From contig PXRZ01000071.1 in assembly GCA_003022945.1 (NCBI GenBank), positions 1 to 41,602 on the forward strand: 41,602 nt of DNA. Direction: 5' to 3'. The position numbers and the translations under genes are program-made. The notes beneath the pieces were generated by a model. That model was not told where the DNA came from, made no database searches, and was given only the letters and a program-made list of their open reading frames with translations. Numbering within the stretch: position 1 is the first letter of the stretch; every line of letters starts with the position of its first letter. This document shows, in pieces, positions 24,901-33,914 of the stretch. Source of the stretch: Halobacteriales archaeon QS_8_69_73 (GTDB lineage: Archaea > Halobacteriota > Halobacteria > Halobacteriales > Haloarculaceae).

Positions 24901-26657
24901 GTGCACGAGTACGACATCGAGCGCTACCTGAGCGTGCGGAGCGCCTACGGGGCCGACTTCGGCCCGGACGGGACGGTTTCGTTCCGCATCGACACGACCG
25001 AGACGCCGCAGGTGTGGACGCTGTCGGAGCCGGGCGCGTGGCCGACCCAGCGGACCTTCGGCGACGATCGGGTCACCTTCGCCTCGTGGTCGCCGGAGCG
25101 GCCGGAGCTGGCGTTCGGCATGGACGAGGGCGGCAACGAGCGCCAGCAGCTCTACCGGCTGGCCGACGACGGAACCGTCGAGAACCTCACGCGGACGGAC
25201 GCGAAGCACCGGTGGGGCGGCTGGAGCAGGGCGACGGCTGGCTCTCGCTGGGTGGCTGGAGCCCCGGCGACGACCGGCTGCTGGTCCACGAGGCCCACTC
25301 CAGCTTCGACCACGACGTCCATGTCCTCGACCTCGAGTCGGGAGAGCTGACCCGGCTCACGGACGGCGACGGCGGCGACGAGGTCCGGTACTCGAGTCTC
25401 TCGTGGGCGCCCGACGGCGACGGCGTCTACTGCTGTACCGACCGCGACGCCGACACGCTGTATCTCGCCCGGCTGGACGCCGCGAGCGGCGCCCTCGAGA
25501 CGGTCGTCGAGGGGGGCGGTGAGCGCGAGGAAGCGCGAACGCCGTCGGGCGCGTCGCCGCCCGACGGAAAGTGGAACGTCGACGGGGTCGCCATCGACGA
25601 CGAGACGGGGCGGCTGGTCTACTCCCGGAACGTCGACGGCTACACCGACCTGACCGTCGGCACGCTGGCCGGCGAGACGACGATCGAGACGTTCCCGGAG
25701 CCGGACCTCCCGGCCGGCGTCGCCGGCGGCGTGAGCTTCGACGACGACGCCGAGCGGGTCGCCCTGACGGTCACCGTCGACACCGAGAACACCAACGTCT
25801 ACGTCGTCGACGTCGAGACCGGCGCCGCCGAGCGGTGGACCTGCGCCTCGACGGCCGGCATCCCGCCGGAGACGTTCGTCGCCTCGGAGTCCGTGGCCTA
25901 CGAGACGTTCGACGGCCGCGAGATACCGGGCTACTACGCGACGCCGCCGAAGGCGCCGGCCGGCGAGACGCCAGTGGTCGTCGACATCCACGGCGGCCCC
26001 GAGAGCCAGCGGCGGCCCTCCTTCTCGCCGGTCAAGCAGTACCTCCTGTCGCACGGCTACGCGGTCTTCGAGCCGAACGTCCGGGGGTCGACCGGCTACG
26101 GCCGGGCCTACACCCATCTGGACGACGTCGAGCGGCGGATGGACTCGGTGGCCGACCTGGAGGCCGCCGTCGGGTGGCTGACCGACCGCCCGGAGGTCGA
26201 TTCCGACCGGATCGTCGCCAAGGGCGGCTCCTACGGCGGGTTCATGGTGCTGGCGGCGCTCACCGAGTACCCCGAGCTGTGGGCCGCCGGCGTCGACATC
26301 GTCGGCATCGCCAACTTCGTGACGTTTCTTGAAAATACCGGATCGTGGCGCCGGGAACTCCGAGAGGCCGAGTACGGCTCCCTCGAGGACGATCGGGAGT
26401 TCCTCGAGTCAGTCTCGCCGGTCAACAACATCGACAGCATCGAGGCGCCGCTGTTCGTCCTGCACGGCGCCAACGATCCGCGAGTGCCGGTCGACGAGGC
26501 CGAACAGGTCGCCGCGGCGGCCGCCGAGCAGGGCGTCCCCGTCCGAAAACTGATCTTCGACGACGAGGGCCACGGCATCACGAAGCTGGAAAACCGCATC
26601 GAGGCCTACCGCGAGATCGTCGGGTTCCTCGACGAACACGTCGGCTCGGGCGTCTGA
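24901..26657 (+). pseudogene. S9 family peptidase (acyl-aminoacyl-peptidase type), frameshifted by a small internal loss
   Basis: Prolyl-oligopeptidase-family serine peptidase: an N-terminal beta-propeller and a C-terminal alpha/beta hydrolase. The start (HEYDIERYLSVRSAYGADFG) is in one frame as far as DAKHRWGGWS. The rest continues in another frame from GDGWLSLGGWSPGDDRLL at about 25225. In relatives about 30-40 residues with an ASNRR-type propeller strand stand between, so about 100 nt seem lost, out of frame, near 25221-25228. The hydrolase domain is intact: the nucleophile serine in KGGSYGGFMVLA, the aspartate in GANDPRVPVDE and the histidine in DDEGHGITK. An extra stretch (GEREEARTPSGASPPDG) after VVEGG looks inserted. 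As given, the gene cannot make the full protein. Confidence 0.85.
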
Positions 26658-27165
26658 GTCGACGATGTTCTAGTTATGAGGGGTAGCGTGCCTCGGCTGT
26701 GATGACGACGTGTCCGAACGTCCCCTTTTTCGCCTCCCGCTCGTGAAGCGAGTCAACACACGCACACAGGCCGCATGTAGCGAGGCCGAGCGAGCGCAGC
26801 GAGAGCGGTCTCGTAAAGCAGCGAGCGGGAGAAGCGACGGGGGAGCGACGACACGCCGTGGTTCGAACGACGGCTCCGCGAGCCATCGTTCGTCATCTCG
26901 ACCGTCGCTGATTGCCGGAGACAGCAAGACGCAGCCCGCGAGCGGTCGACTTCGTTCGAGCTCCCGGCCGATCGGCCGGCTCTCATTACCTAAGCGCATC
27001 CTCCGTGGCCATAAGATTCTTTCCATGCCACAACATATCACGGTATATCGGAGGTGGTGACCGACGGCACCGAGCACCCAAGCGGCCGAGTCGTATCGTC
27101 AGTCACTGTAGCACCCCATCCCCTGCGTCACGTGCCGACCCGCTGCCCCCGGGTCGGCTCCGCTT
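26658..27165. other. gene-free interval with a large triloop hairpin
   Basis: About 500 nt without a convincing gene. It holds a 13-bp hairpin with one mismatch and a three-base loop (CGAACGACGGCTC around CGC, 26864-26892), the 16-nt palindrome CCGGCCGATCGGCCGG near 26964, and GAGCGAAGCGAG-type repeats at 26740-26830. A short AT-rich spot (about 27000-27050) follows. It resembles the other repeat clusters of the window. Confidence 0.55.
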
Positions 27166-29142
27166 TCAGCGCGCGTTCGCGACTTCCTCGAGCGCGCCCG
27201 GATTCTCTATCGACGACATGTCGCCCAGCTCCCCGCCCGTGTACGTCGTCGCGATCGCCCGCCGGATGATCTTGCCAGACTGCGTCTTCGGGAACTCGTC
27301 GACGAACAGCACCTCCCGGGGTCGGAACGGCTTGCCGTGCTCCTCGCCGACCTTCCCCCGGAGTTCCTCGCGCAGGTCGTCGGTTTCCTCGACGCCCGGC
27401 TCGAGGACGACGTAGGTGACGGTGGCCGTGCCGGTGGTGTCGTCGGGGACGCCGACGGCGGCGGCCTGGTTGACCGCTTCGTGTTCGATGAGCGCGCCCT
27501 CGATCTCGGCCGGACCGACCTTGCGGCCGGCGACGTTCAGCGCGTCGTCGGCCCGGCCGTGGAGGTACCAGAAGCCGTCGTCGTCCTTCTGGGCCCAGTC
27601 GCCGTGGTCCCACATCGGCGGCGTCTCGAACGACGACCAGTACTCGTGGAGATAGCGGTCGTCGCCGCTCCACAGCGACTTCGTCATCGACGGACAGGAA
27701 TCGCGCGCCACGAGGTAGCCCCGCTCGTTGTCCTCCCGCACCGAGATGCCCGTCTCGTCGACGACGTCGATGTCCATCCCGAGGCCGGGGCCGCCGAGCG
27801 TGCACGGCTTCAGCGGCTGGCCGGGCAGTGGCATCAGGAAGCAGCCGAAGATCTCGGTACCGCCGGAGATGTTGATGACCGGCGTCTCGCCGCCGCCGAC
27901 CTCCTCGTAGAACCACATCCACGACTCGGGGTCCCAGGGCTCGCCGGTCGAGCCGAGCAGCCGCAGCGAGGAGAGGTCGTGGCCCTCGACCCACTCATCA
28001 CCCTGTTTGCGGAGCGCGCGGATGGCGGTCGGCGAGATGCCGAACTGGGTGACGTCGTGGCGGTCGATGAGCCGCCAGAAGCGGTCGGGCTCGGGGTGGT
28101 CCGGCGCGCCCTCGTACATCACCATCGTCCCGCCGAAGGTGTGGACGCCGATCAGCGTCCACGGCCCCATCATCCAGCCGATGTCCGACACCCAGAAGAA
28201 CCGATCGGAGGGCCGCAGGTCGAACCCGAAGTACACCTCCTTCGCGGCCTGCATCTGAGCGCCGGCGTGGGTGTGGACGATGCCCTTCGGCCGGCCGGTC
28301 GTCCCCGAGGAGTACAGCAGCATCGACTCGTCGGCGGCGTCCATCGCCCGCGTGTCGAAGTCGTCGTCGGCCGCCCCGACCGTCTCCGACCAGAAGCCGT
28401 CCCGGCCGTCGGTCATCGGTGGGTCCGATTCCTCGAACCGCCGGTAGACGACCACATCGGTCACGTCGTGGTCGGCCTCGGCGATGGCCTCGTCGGCGGT
28501 GTCCTTCAGCGTCACCCGGTCGCCGCGGCGGTAGAAGCCGTCGGCGGTGAAGAGGACATCCGCCTCGGGGTCCTCGATCCGGGTCGCCGTCGCGTCGACG
28601 CCGAAGCCGGAGAAGATGGGCACCGCGACGGCGCCGATCTTGAAACAGCCGTAGAGGATGGAGATGACCTCCGGCACCATCGGCATGTACAGCGCGACGG
28701 TGTCGCCCGCCTCGACGCCGACGGAGTCGAGGTAGTCGGCCACCTGGTTGGAGGTCCGCTTCAGCTCGTGGTATGTGACGTTCCGGACCTCGCCGCCCTC
28801 GCCCTCCCAGATGCAGGCGGCCTCGTTGCGGCGCTCGGAACCGCGGGCGGCGTGGCGGTCGACGGTGTTGTGGGCGACGTTCAACTCGCCGCCGGGGTAC
28901 CAGTCCGCGAACTGCGGGCCGTCGGCGTCGTTACGGACCGCGTCGTAGTCGTCGTACCACTCGATTCCGAGGTACTCCGGCAGCTCGTCCCAGAACCACT
29001 CCACCTCCGTCGTCGACCGCTCGATCAGTTCCTCGTGGTCGTCGATGCCATATTCCTGCATGAACGCGTGGACGTTGGTGGACTCGACGAACGCCTCGTC
29101 GGGCTCGTATACCACCTCGTCGAACTCCTCGAGGGATTCCAT
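27166..29142 (-). CDS. acetyl/propionyl-CoA synthetase-like acyl-CoA ligase
   Basis: AMP-forming acyl-CoA synthetase of 658 residues, activating a short-chain acid through an acyl-adenylate. Seen: an N-terminal ACS domain (VEWFWDELPEYLGIEWY), the P-loop-like LLYSSGTTGRPKGIVHTH, the motif FFWVSDIGWMMGP, the GGTE core motif INISGGTEIFGCFL, the hinge WYLHGRADDALNVAGRKVGP and the C-terminal catalytic lysine region DEFPKTQSGKIIRR. All motifs are complete. The ATG at 29142 is chosen; an upstream GTG (VRKLLADG) would add 13 residues. Near mcmA and mce it could feed propionyl-CoA, but the substrate is not readable. Confidence 0.88.
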   Translation of the reverse strand: MESLEEFDEVVYEPDEAFVESTNVHAFMQEYGIDDHEELIERSTTEVEWFWDELPEYLGIEWYDDYDAVRNDADGPQFADWYPGGELNVAHNTVDRHAARGSERRNEAACIWEGEGGEVRNVTYHELKRTSNQVADYLDSVGVEAGDTVALYMPMVPEVISILYGCFKIGAVAVPIFSGFGVDATATRIEDPEADVLFTADGFYRRGDRVTLKDTADEAIAEADHDVTDVVVYRRFEESDPPMTDGRDGFWSETVGAADDDFDTRAMDAADESMLLYSSGTTGRPKGIVHTHAGAQMQAAKEVYFGFDLRPSDRFFWVSDIGWMMGPWTLIGVHTFGGTMVMYEGAPDHPEPDRFWRLIDRHDVTQFGISPTAIRALRKQGDEWVEGHDLSSLRLLGSTGEPWDPESWMWFYEEVGGGETPVINISGGTEIFGCFLMPLPGQPLKPCTLGGPGLGMDIDVVDETGISVREDNERGYLVARDSCPSMTKSLWSGDDRYLHEYWSSFETPPMWDHGDWAQKDDDGFWYLHGRADDALNVAGRKVGPAEIEGALIEHEAVNQAAAVGVPDDTTGTATVTYVVLEPGVEETDDLREELRGKVGEEHGKPFRPREVLFVDEFPKTQSGKIIRRAIATTYTGGELGDMSSIENPGALEEVANAR

Positions 29143-29245
29143 GTCCGGGTGTTCGGAGCCGTCGGCAAGTAGTTTTCTCACGGCCGGGGCCGGGGGGTGC
29201 GGCCGAGGGGGAACGGTTTTGCGTCGCCTTCCCGTACGTGGCCGC

Positions 29246-29827
29246 ATGTACGTCCGGGACGCACGCAACCGCGATGAGGCCTGGCTGCTGGACCACATCG
29301 AGGCGATGGGCCTGGACGAGACGTCGTTCCGGTCGCGGGACTACGTCATCGCGGTCGACGAGGAGTCCAACGCCCGGGCCGGCTTCGGCCGGACCCGACG
29401 GCACGCGACCGACGACGGCGAGGTCTGCGAGCTGACGAGTATCGGCGTCCTCGACGGCTGGCGCCGCCAGGGGGTCGGCGCCCACGTCGTCGAGCGGCTG
29501 GTCGACGACGCCGGAACCGACGCCCTCGACGTCGTCTACGCCCTGACGAGCAGCCACGACTACCTCTCGCAGTTCGGCTTCGAGGGACTGTCGGCCGACG
29601 ACCTCCCCGAGCGGCTGCAGGACCGCCTGGAGGAAAAGCGGGCGTCGATCGAACCCGAGGCCGTCCCGATGTACGTCGAGTCGGACCGCTTCCGGATGCC
29701 CGACCGCCTCCGCGAGCGGTTCAAAACCGCCGCCGAGACCGAACCCGAGACCGAACCCGAGGAGTCCCCCGAGGACTTCGGCATCGACCCCGACGACGCC
29801 ACCTACAAGTACGACACCGGGGACTGA
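29246..29827 (+). CDS. GNAT family N-acetyltransferase
   Basis: Acetyltransferase of 193 residues. The GNAT core lies in residues 1-125, with the acetyl-CoA loop GWRRQGVGAHVVERLV preceded by the strand CELTSIGVLDG and followed by DVVYALTSSHDYLSQFGFE. The last 60 residues form an acidic, repetitive tail (ETEPETEPEESPED) typical of halophiles and probably disordered. The ATG at 29246 fits the domain start; longer in-frame readings are shadow sequence of the divergent acyl-CoA synthetase. The acceptor substrate is unknown. Confidence 0.85.
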   Translation: MYVRDARNRDEAWLLDHIEAMGLDETSFRSRDYVIAVDEESNARAGFGRTRRHATDDGEVCELTSIGVLDGWRRQGVGAHVVERLVDDAGTDALDVVYALTSSHDYLSQFGFEGLSADDLPERLQDRLEEKRASIEPEAVPMYVESDRFRMPDRLRERFKTAAETEPETEPEESPEDFGIDPDDATYKYDTGD

Positions 29828-29840
29828 CCGGAATCGCCGG

Positions 29841-30020
29841 TCAGCCGTCGTCCGAGCCGTCCGGGTCGTCCGGGTCGTCCGGGTCGTCGTCGCCGGTCGC
29901 CTCACCCGGCCGGTCGTCGGCACCGCCGGCTTCCGCCTCGCCCGTCCGGTCGTCGTCGCCGAAATCGCCGTCGTGCGACCGGCCGCGACCCGGCGAGCGG
30001 GTCACCCATCCGACGTCCAC
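29841..30020 (-). CDS. possible small acidic protein (59 residues)
   Basis: An open frame starting at a GTG (30018-30020) and ending at 29841. It begins MDVGWVTRSPGRG and becomes extremely acidic, ending in a repeated DPDDPDDPDG element. The acidity and repeat style look like a halophilic protein tail, so this may be either a small gene or the end of a larger lost one; a stop codon closes the frame 12 codons upstream of the GTG. An AT-rich TTATTTGAC lies about 25-30 nt upstream. No family is recognised, so the call is weak. Confidence 0.35.
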   Translation of the reverse strand: MDVGWVTRSPGRGRSHDGDFGDDDRTGEAEAGGADDRPGEATGDDDPDDPDDPDGSDDG

Positions 30021-30079
30021 GACGAAGGTAGTGTTCAGACACAGTCAAATAATCGCTCAGTTTTGGCTGGCGCGTCACC

Positions 30080-30192
30080 GACCTCCTGGTAGACCCGAAG
30101 GGCGAGGCACGCCGGCGTTCGTATAGTCGCTACCCTGGCTCTATCCAAGCTGCGAAGCGTCGAGCGAAGCGAGAGTATCTAAGGGTAGCGAC
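30080..30192. repeat. repeat fragment and spaced inverted repeat upstream of mcmA
   Basis: The stretch 30080-30115 (around CTCCTGGTAGACCCGAAGGG) closely resembles 32356-32387 inside the mobile-element-like unit downstream. It is followed by an 11-bp inverted repeat, GTCGCTACCCT at 30126-30136 and AGGGTAGCGAC at 30182-30192, with GAGCGAAGCGAG DNA between. A TATA-like GCTTAAGCC at about 30282-30290 is the likely mcmA promoter element. Confidence 0.5.
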
Positions 30193-30312
30193 CGCCAGCG
30201 GGTCGGGGGCTTTCGGGGTCGCTGCCGGCCGCATCGAGGGACACCCACTTATTCGAACACCGCCACGGCGAACCAGCCAACGCTTAAGCCCCGGCCGCCC
30301 TCTCTTCCGGTA

Positions 30313-31910
30313 ATGTTCGACCCCGACGACCTCGAGGCGATCCGCGAGGGGCGCGAGCGGTGGGAGGCGGAGACGTACGGCCCCACCCTCGACCGCTTCG
30401 GGGAGCGCGAGGAGCGGTTCACCACGGACACCGGCGGACAGGCGGTCGACCAACTGTACACGCCGGAAGACGTCGCCGACCTCGACCACGACGGGGACCT
30501 CGGCTACCCGGGCGAGCCACCGTACACCCGCGGCGTCTACTCGACGATGTACCGCGGCCGGCTGTGGACGATGCGGCAGTACGCCGGGATGGGTTCCGCC
30601 GCCGAGACGAACGAGCGGTACCACTACCTGATGGACGAGGGCCAGACCGGGCTGTCGATGGCGTTCGACCTGCCGACACAGATGGGATACGACTCCGACT
30701 CGGCGATGGCCGAAGGCGAGGTCGGCAAGGCCGGCGTCGCCATCGACTCCCTGCGGGACATGGAGACGGTCTTCGACGGCATCCCGCTGGACGAGGTGTC
30801 GACATCGATGACCATCAACGCGCCCGCTTCGGTACTGCTCGCGATGTACGTCGCCGTCGGCGACCGCCAGGGCGTCGACCGCGAACGGTTGCGCGGCACC
30901 ATCCAAAACGACATCCTCAAGGAGTACATCGCGCGCAACACGTTCATCTACCCGCCGGCGCCGTCGATGCGGATCATCACGGACATCTTCGAGTTCTGCG
31001 CCGAGGAGGTGCCGAGCTTCAACACTATCTCCATCTCCGGCTACCACATCCGCGAGGCCGGCGCCACCGCCGCCCAGGAGGTCGCCTTCACGCTCGGCAA
31101 CGGCATCGAGTACGTCGAGGCCGCCCTTGAGGCCGGGCTCGACGTCGACGACTTCGCGCCGCAGCTGTCTTTTTTCTTCGCCTCCCACAACAACATCCTC
31201 GAGGAGGTCGCGAAGTTCCGGGCGGCCCGCCGGCTGTGGTACCGCATCATGGACGAGCGGTTCGACGCCGAGGACGCCGGCTCCAAGCAGCTGAAGTTCC
31301 ACACCCAGACTGCCGGGTCGACGCTGACCGCCCAGCAGGTCGAGAACAACGTCGTCCGGGTGGCCTACCAGGCGCTGGCGGCGGTGCTGGGCGGCACGCA
31401 GTCGCTGCACACCAACGGCAAGGACGAGGCGCTGAGCCTCCCGACCGAGCAGTCGGTCCGGACCGCGCTGCGGACCCAGCAGATTCTCGCCGAGGAGTCC
31501 GGCGCCGCCGACACCATCGACCCGCTGGCGGGGTCGTACTACGTCGAGTCGCTGACCGACGATCTCGAGAGCGAGGCGTTCGACATCATCGAGGAGGTCG
31601 ACGACCGCAGCGGGATGCGGCGGGCCGTCGAGAGCGGCTGGGTCCAAGACCAGATCCAGAACGTCGCCTTCGAGCGCCAGCGGGAGATCGAGACCGGCGA
31701 GCGGGTCATCGTCGGCGTCAACGAGTACACCGTCGACGAGGACCCCGAAGAGGACATCGAGGAGGTCTCGGAGGCGGAGCAGCGACAGCAGCGCGAGCGC
31801 GTCCCAACCTCATGCCATACATCGTCGACGCCGTGAAGGCCTACGCGACCACCGGCGAGATCTGCGACGCCATGCGAGACGTTTTCGGCGAGTACCACGC
31901 CGGAGTGTGA
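30313..31910 (+). pseudogene. mcmA: methylmalonyl-CoA mutase large subunit, frameshifted near the C-terminus
   Basis: Catalytic (substrate-binding) subunit of B12-dependent methylmalonyl-CoA mutase, which converts methylmalonyl-CoA to succinyl-CoA. The TIM-barrel part is complete: [76 protein letters not shown] and [17 protein letters not shown]. The B12 domain is on a separate subunit in archaea and is not seen here. The frame runs to [11 protein letters not shown] and then ends in a shifted tail at 31836. The genuine C-terminus ([19 protein letters not shown] to a stop at 31910) is in another frame. About 25-30 residues seem missing at 31800-31806. mce follows downstream and fits the same pathway. 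Confidence 0.88.
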
Positions 31911-31951
31911 GCACGACACGGGGTACCACGCCGGGGTGCGAGCGCGACACG
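31890..31951 (+). repeat. tandem 31-nt duplication at the end of mcmA
   Basis: Two adjacent 31-nt copies (31890-31920 and 31921-31951) share GTACCACGCCGG, GTG and GACACG with five differences. The first copy contains the end and stop codon of mcmA; the second repeats it without a stop. It looks like a slippage or unequal-exchange duplication with later drift. Confidence 0.7.
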
Positions 31952-32045
31952 GATCACGTCCCCCCGCCCGCACCCGGCACGAGTATTGTTGCTACGGAGG
32001 GTCTGGATAGAGTGATTCTGGTAGCTCATGCTTGCCTCGACATTG

Positions 32046-32528
32046 ACACCTCGAAAGCCCTCGCGGCGGTCGACCCTCCGGGACTCGCTGTCGTTCGAGA
32101 GAGCTCCGCTCTCTCGTGATGTTGCCAGAATCCGACGGATTCTGGCCGCTTGCCGGACGTCGTCCGGCACTGTCGTCAGAACGCGGAGCGTCCTGACTGC
32201 AAGCGGGAAATCTCCGATTTCCCGCAATGACGAAAGACGCGTCGCGTCTCGTCTTTCGAACCATGCTCCTCACTTCGTTGCGGTGCTTGCGTCGTCTGGG
32301 AGGGGTCGACCGCCCCTCGCCCTTTCGCCCACCAGGGACAGCCCGTTGGAAAGCCGATCTCCTGGTGGACTGAAAGGGCGAGGCCGGCTTCCGGGAACCT
32401 GGACGTTCGCGGCGCCATGCGCCGCGAGCTCGGGAGAGCTCTGCTCTCCCGGTGACGCAAGCACGCGAGCGAAGCGAGCGCGCGCAGCGAGTCCCGGGAC
32501 CGAAGCCGGCCGAGGGCTTTCGAGGTGT
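32046..32528. mobile_element. MITE-like unit with inverted ends filled by triloop hairpins
   Basis: The ends are perfect 18-nt inverted repeats: ACACCTCGAAAGCCCTCG at 32046-32063 and its complement at 32511-32528. Similarity continues inward to about 45 nt, where CGGGACTCGCTG stands at nearly the same distance from both ends. Inside are eight hairpins with three-base loops: CGAGAGAGC/TCC (32096), GCCAGAATCC/GAC (32124), TGCCGGAC/GTC (32151), GTCAGAACGC/GGA with one mismatch (32175), GCGGGAAATC/TCC (32203), AGACGC/GTC (32235), CGCGGCGC/CAT (32408) and CGGGAGAGC/TCT (32431). A larger inverted repeat lies at 32316-32336 and 32361-32382. No transposase and no target duplication were seen. Confidence 0.55.
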
Positions 32529-32663
32529 TGGAAGGTTCGTTCCACGAGAAAACAGGTAGACCACCCGCGTAACGAGCAGCCCCGTTCCAACGCTACAGGG
32601 AGTACAGTCCGAGGAAGCGAGCCCTTCCCGCGCGTTTTAGTTCGTCCATGTCGACGGCCAGAC

Positions 32664-33047
32664 ATGCGCTTCGACCACGCCGGCGTCGCAACCAAGAACG
32701 CTGAAAGCCTCGCTTTCCGCTACGAGGACATCTTCGGCTGCGAGATCGCCCACGAGGAGCGATTTGGCGACCTGAAGGTCATCTTCCTCGGGCTGGAGAA
32801 CGGCTATTTCGAGTTGCTGGAGCCCCGCGAGGAGGGGACCGTCGCCGAATACCTCGAGAACCACGGCCCCGGTCTCCACCACGTCGCGCTGGCGACCGAC
32901 GACATCGAGGCCGCACTCGACGACGCCGTCGACGCCGGCGCCGATCTGGTGGACGAAGAGCCCCGGCCGGGCGCCTGGGGCCACGAGGTCGCCTTCCTCC
33001 ACCCGGAATCGACAGGCGGCGTCCTCGTGGAGTTCGTCGAGCACTGA
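32664..33047 (+). CDS. mce: methylmalonyl-CoA epimerase
   Basis: Vicinal-oxygen-chelate enzyme of 127 residues that interconverts the two methylmalonyl-CoA epimers before the mutase. Seen: the N-terminal metal-ligand histidine in MRFDHAGVAT, the motif GNGYFELLEP-like ENGYFELLEP, the second histidine in GPGLHHVALATDDI and the terminal motif GGVLVEFVEH with the last glutamate ligand. The length is typical and nothing is missing. It lies 750 nt downstream of mcmA, separated by the repeat unit, where the two would normally be close neighbours. Confidence 0.94.
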   Translation: MRFDHAGVATKNAESLAFRYEDIFGCEIAHEERFGDLKVIFLGLENGYFELLEPREEGTVAEYLENHGPGLHHVALATDDIEAALDDAVDAGADLVDEEPRPGAWGHEVAFLHPESTGGVLVEFVEH

Positions 33048-33110
33048 CGGCAACGCGGCCGGCGCGGGTCACCGGGCGTCAGCCCGCGGGGGACACCCGG
33101 AAGCCGTCCG

Positions 33111-33758
33111 TCAGCCGAAGCTCTCGATCTTCGCGGCGTCGGGGTCGCCGCCGGCGGCCTCGATGGCGGTCTCGGCGTCGGCGACGAGGTCCTCGAAGCC
33201 GTAGACGAACGTCTGCTCGCCGTCGGCGCCGGTGTGTGCGGCGGCGACGGCGTCGGTCAGCGGTTCGTCCTCGCCGAGCAGGAAGACGTCGGCGCCGGCG
33301 GCGGCGACGGCCGACAGCCGGTCCTCGTGGACGACGGCGTCGTCGCGGTAGACGACGGCCGCCCGGCCGTCGTCGGCGAGGGCGCGCTCGGCGATGGCGA
33401 CGGCGGGGCCGACGCCCGGCCCGCCGGCCACCACGACCACCCGGGGTTCGGCCTCGTAGTGGTGGTTGCCGAAGGGGCCGGCGACGGTGACGGCGTCGCC
33501 GGCCTCGATGCCGCGGAGGTAGTCGCTGAACGGGCCGGCCTCCTCGGGGTCGAAACCGACGGTGAACTCGAACGTACCGACGGTGTTCGGCGAGGAGACC
33601 GTGTAGAAGCGGCTCTCGGTCGTCTCGCCGACGGGGGCGGTGAGCCTGACGAACTGCCCCGGTTCGGCCTCGAACCCCCCAGGCGTCTCAAGATCGATCG
33701 CGAGGGCGTTCTCGCCGGCCTCGCGGACCGCGGCGACCGTCGTCTCGGTGGCGTCCAT
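33111..33758 (-). CDS. FAD/NAD(P)-binding oxidoreductase (ferredoxin-reductase type)
   Basis: Flavoprotein of 215 residues of the ferredoxin-NADP reductase superfamily. The FAD-binding barrel includes the flavin motif ESRFYTVSSPN, followed by GPFSDYLRGIEAGD and AGPFGNHHYEAE. The pyridine-nucleotide domain starts with VVVVAGGPGVGPAVAIAE, a glycine-rich loop, and ends with FVYGFEDLVADAE. It has no fused iron-sulfur domain. It is divergent from korA across 156 nt, and may move electrons between NAD(P)H and a ferredoxin used or made by KorAB; that link is inferred from position. Confidence 0.85.
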   Translation of the reverse strand: MDATETTVAAVREAGENALAIDLETPGGFEAEPGQFVRLTAPVGETTESRFYTVSSPNTVGTFEFTVGFDPEEAGPFSDYLRGIEAGDAVTVAGPFGNHHYEAEPRVVVVAGGPGVGPAVAIAERALADDGRAAVVYRDDAVVHEDRLSAVAAAGADVFLLGEDEPLTDAVAAAHTGADGEQTFVYGFEDLVADAETAIEAAGGDPDAAKIESFG

Positions 33759-33914
33759 GTGCGATGATCGGCGCTCGGCGGCAAGGCGCTTTCGAAGCCG
33801 GTCGGTCGTGTCGCGGTTCTCTACGGGAAATCCGACGGCTCGCGACCGGCGAGAGCCCCGAACAGCGCACCATTCAGAAGGCTTAACGTTCGCCGAGAAG
33901 AACCCCGACGTAGC

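Noticed and set aside
26700-27060. Open frames on both strands between the S9 peptidase and the acyl-CoA synthetase
   Set aside because: Products are basic and low in acidic residues, unlike halophilic proteins, and overlap repeat DNA.
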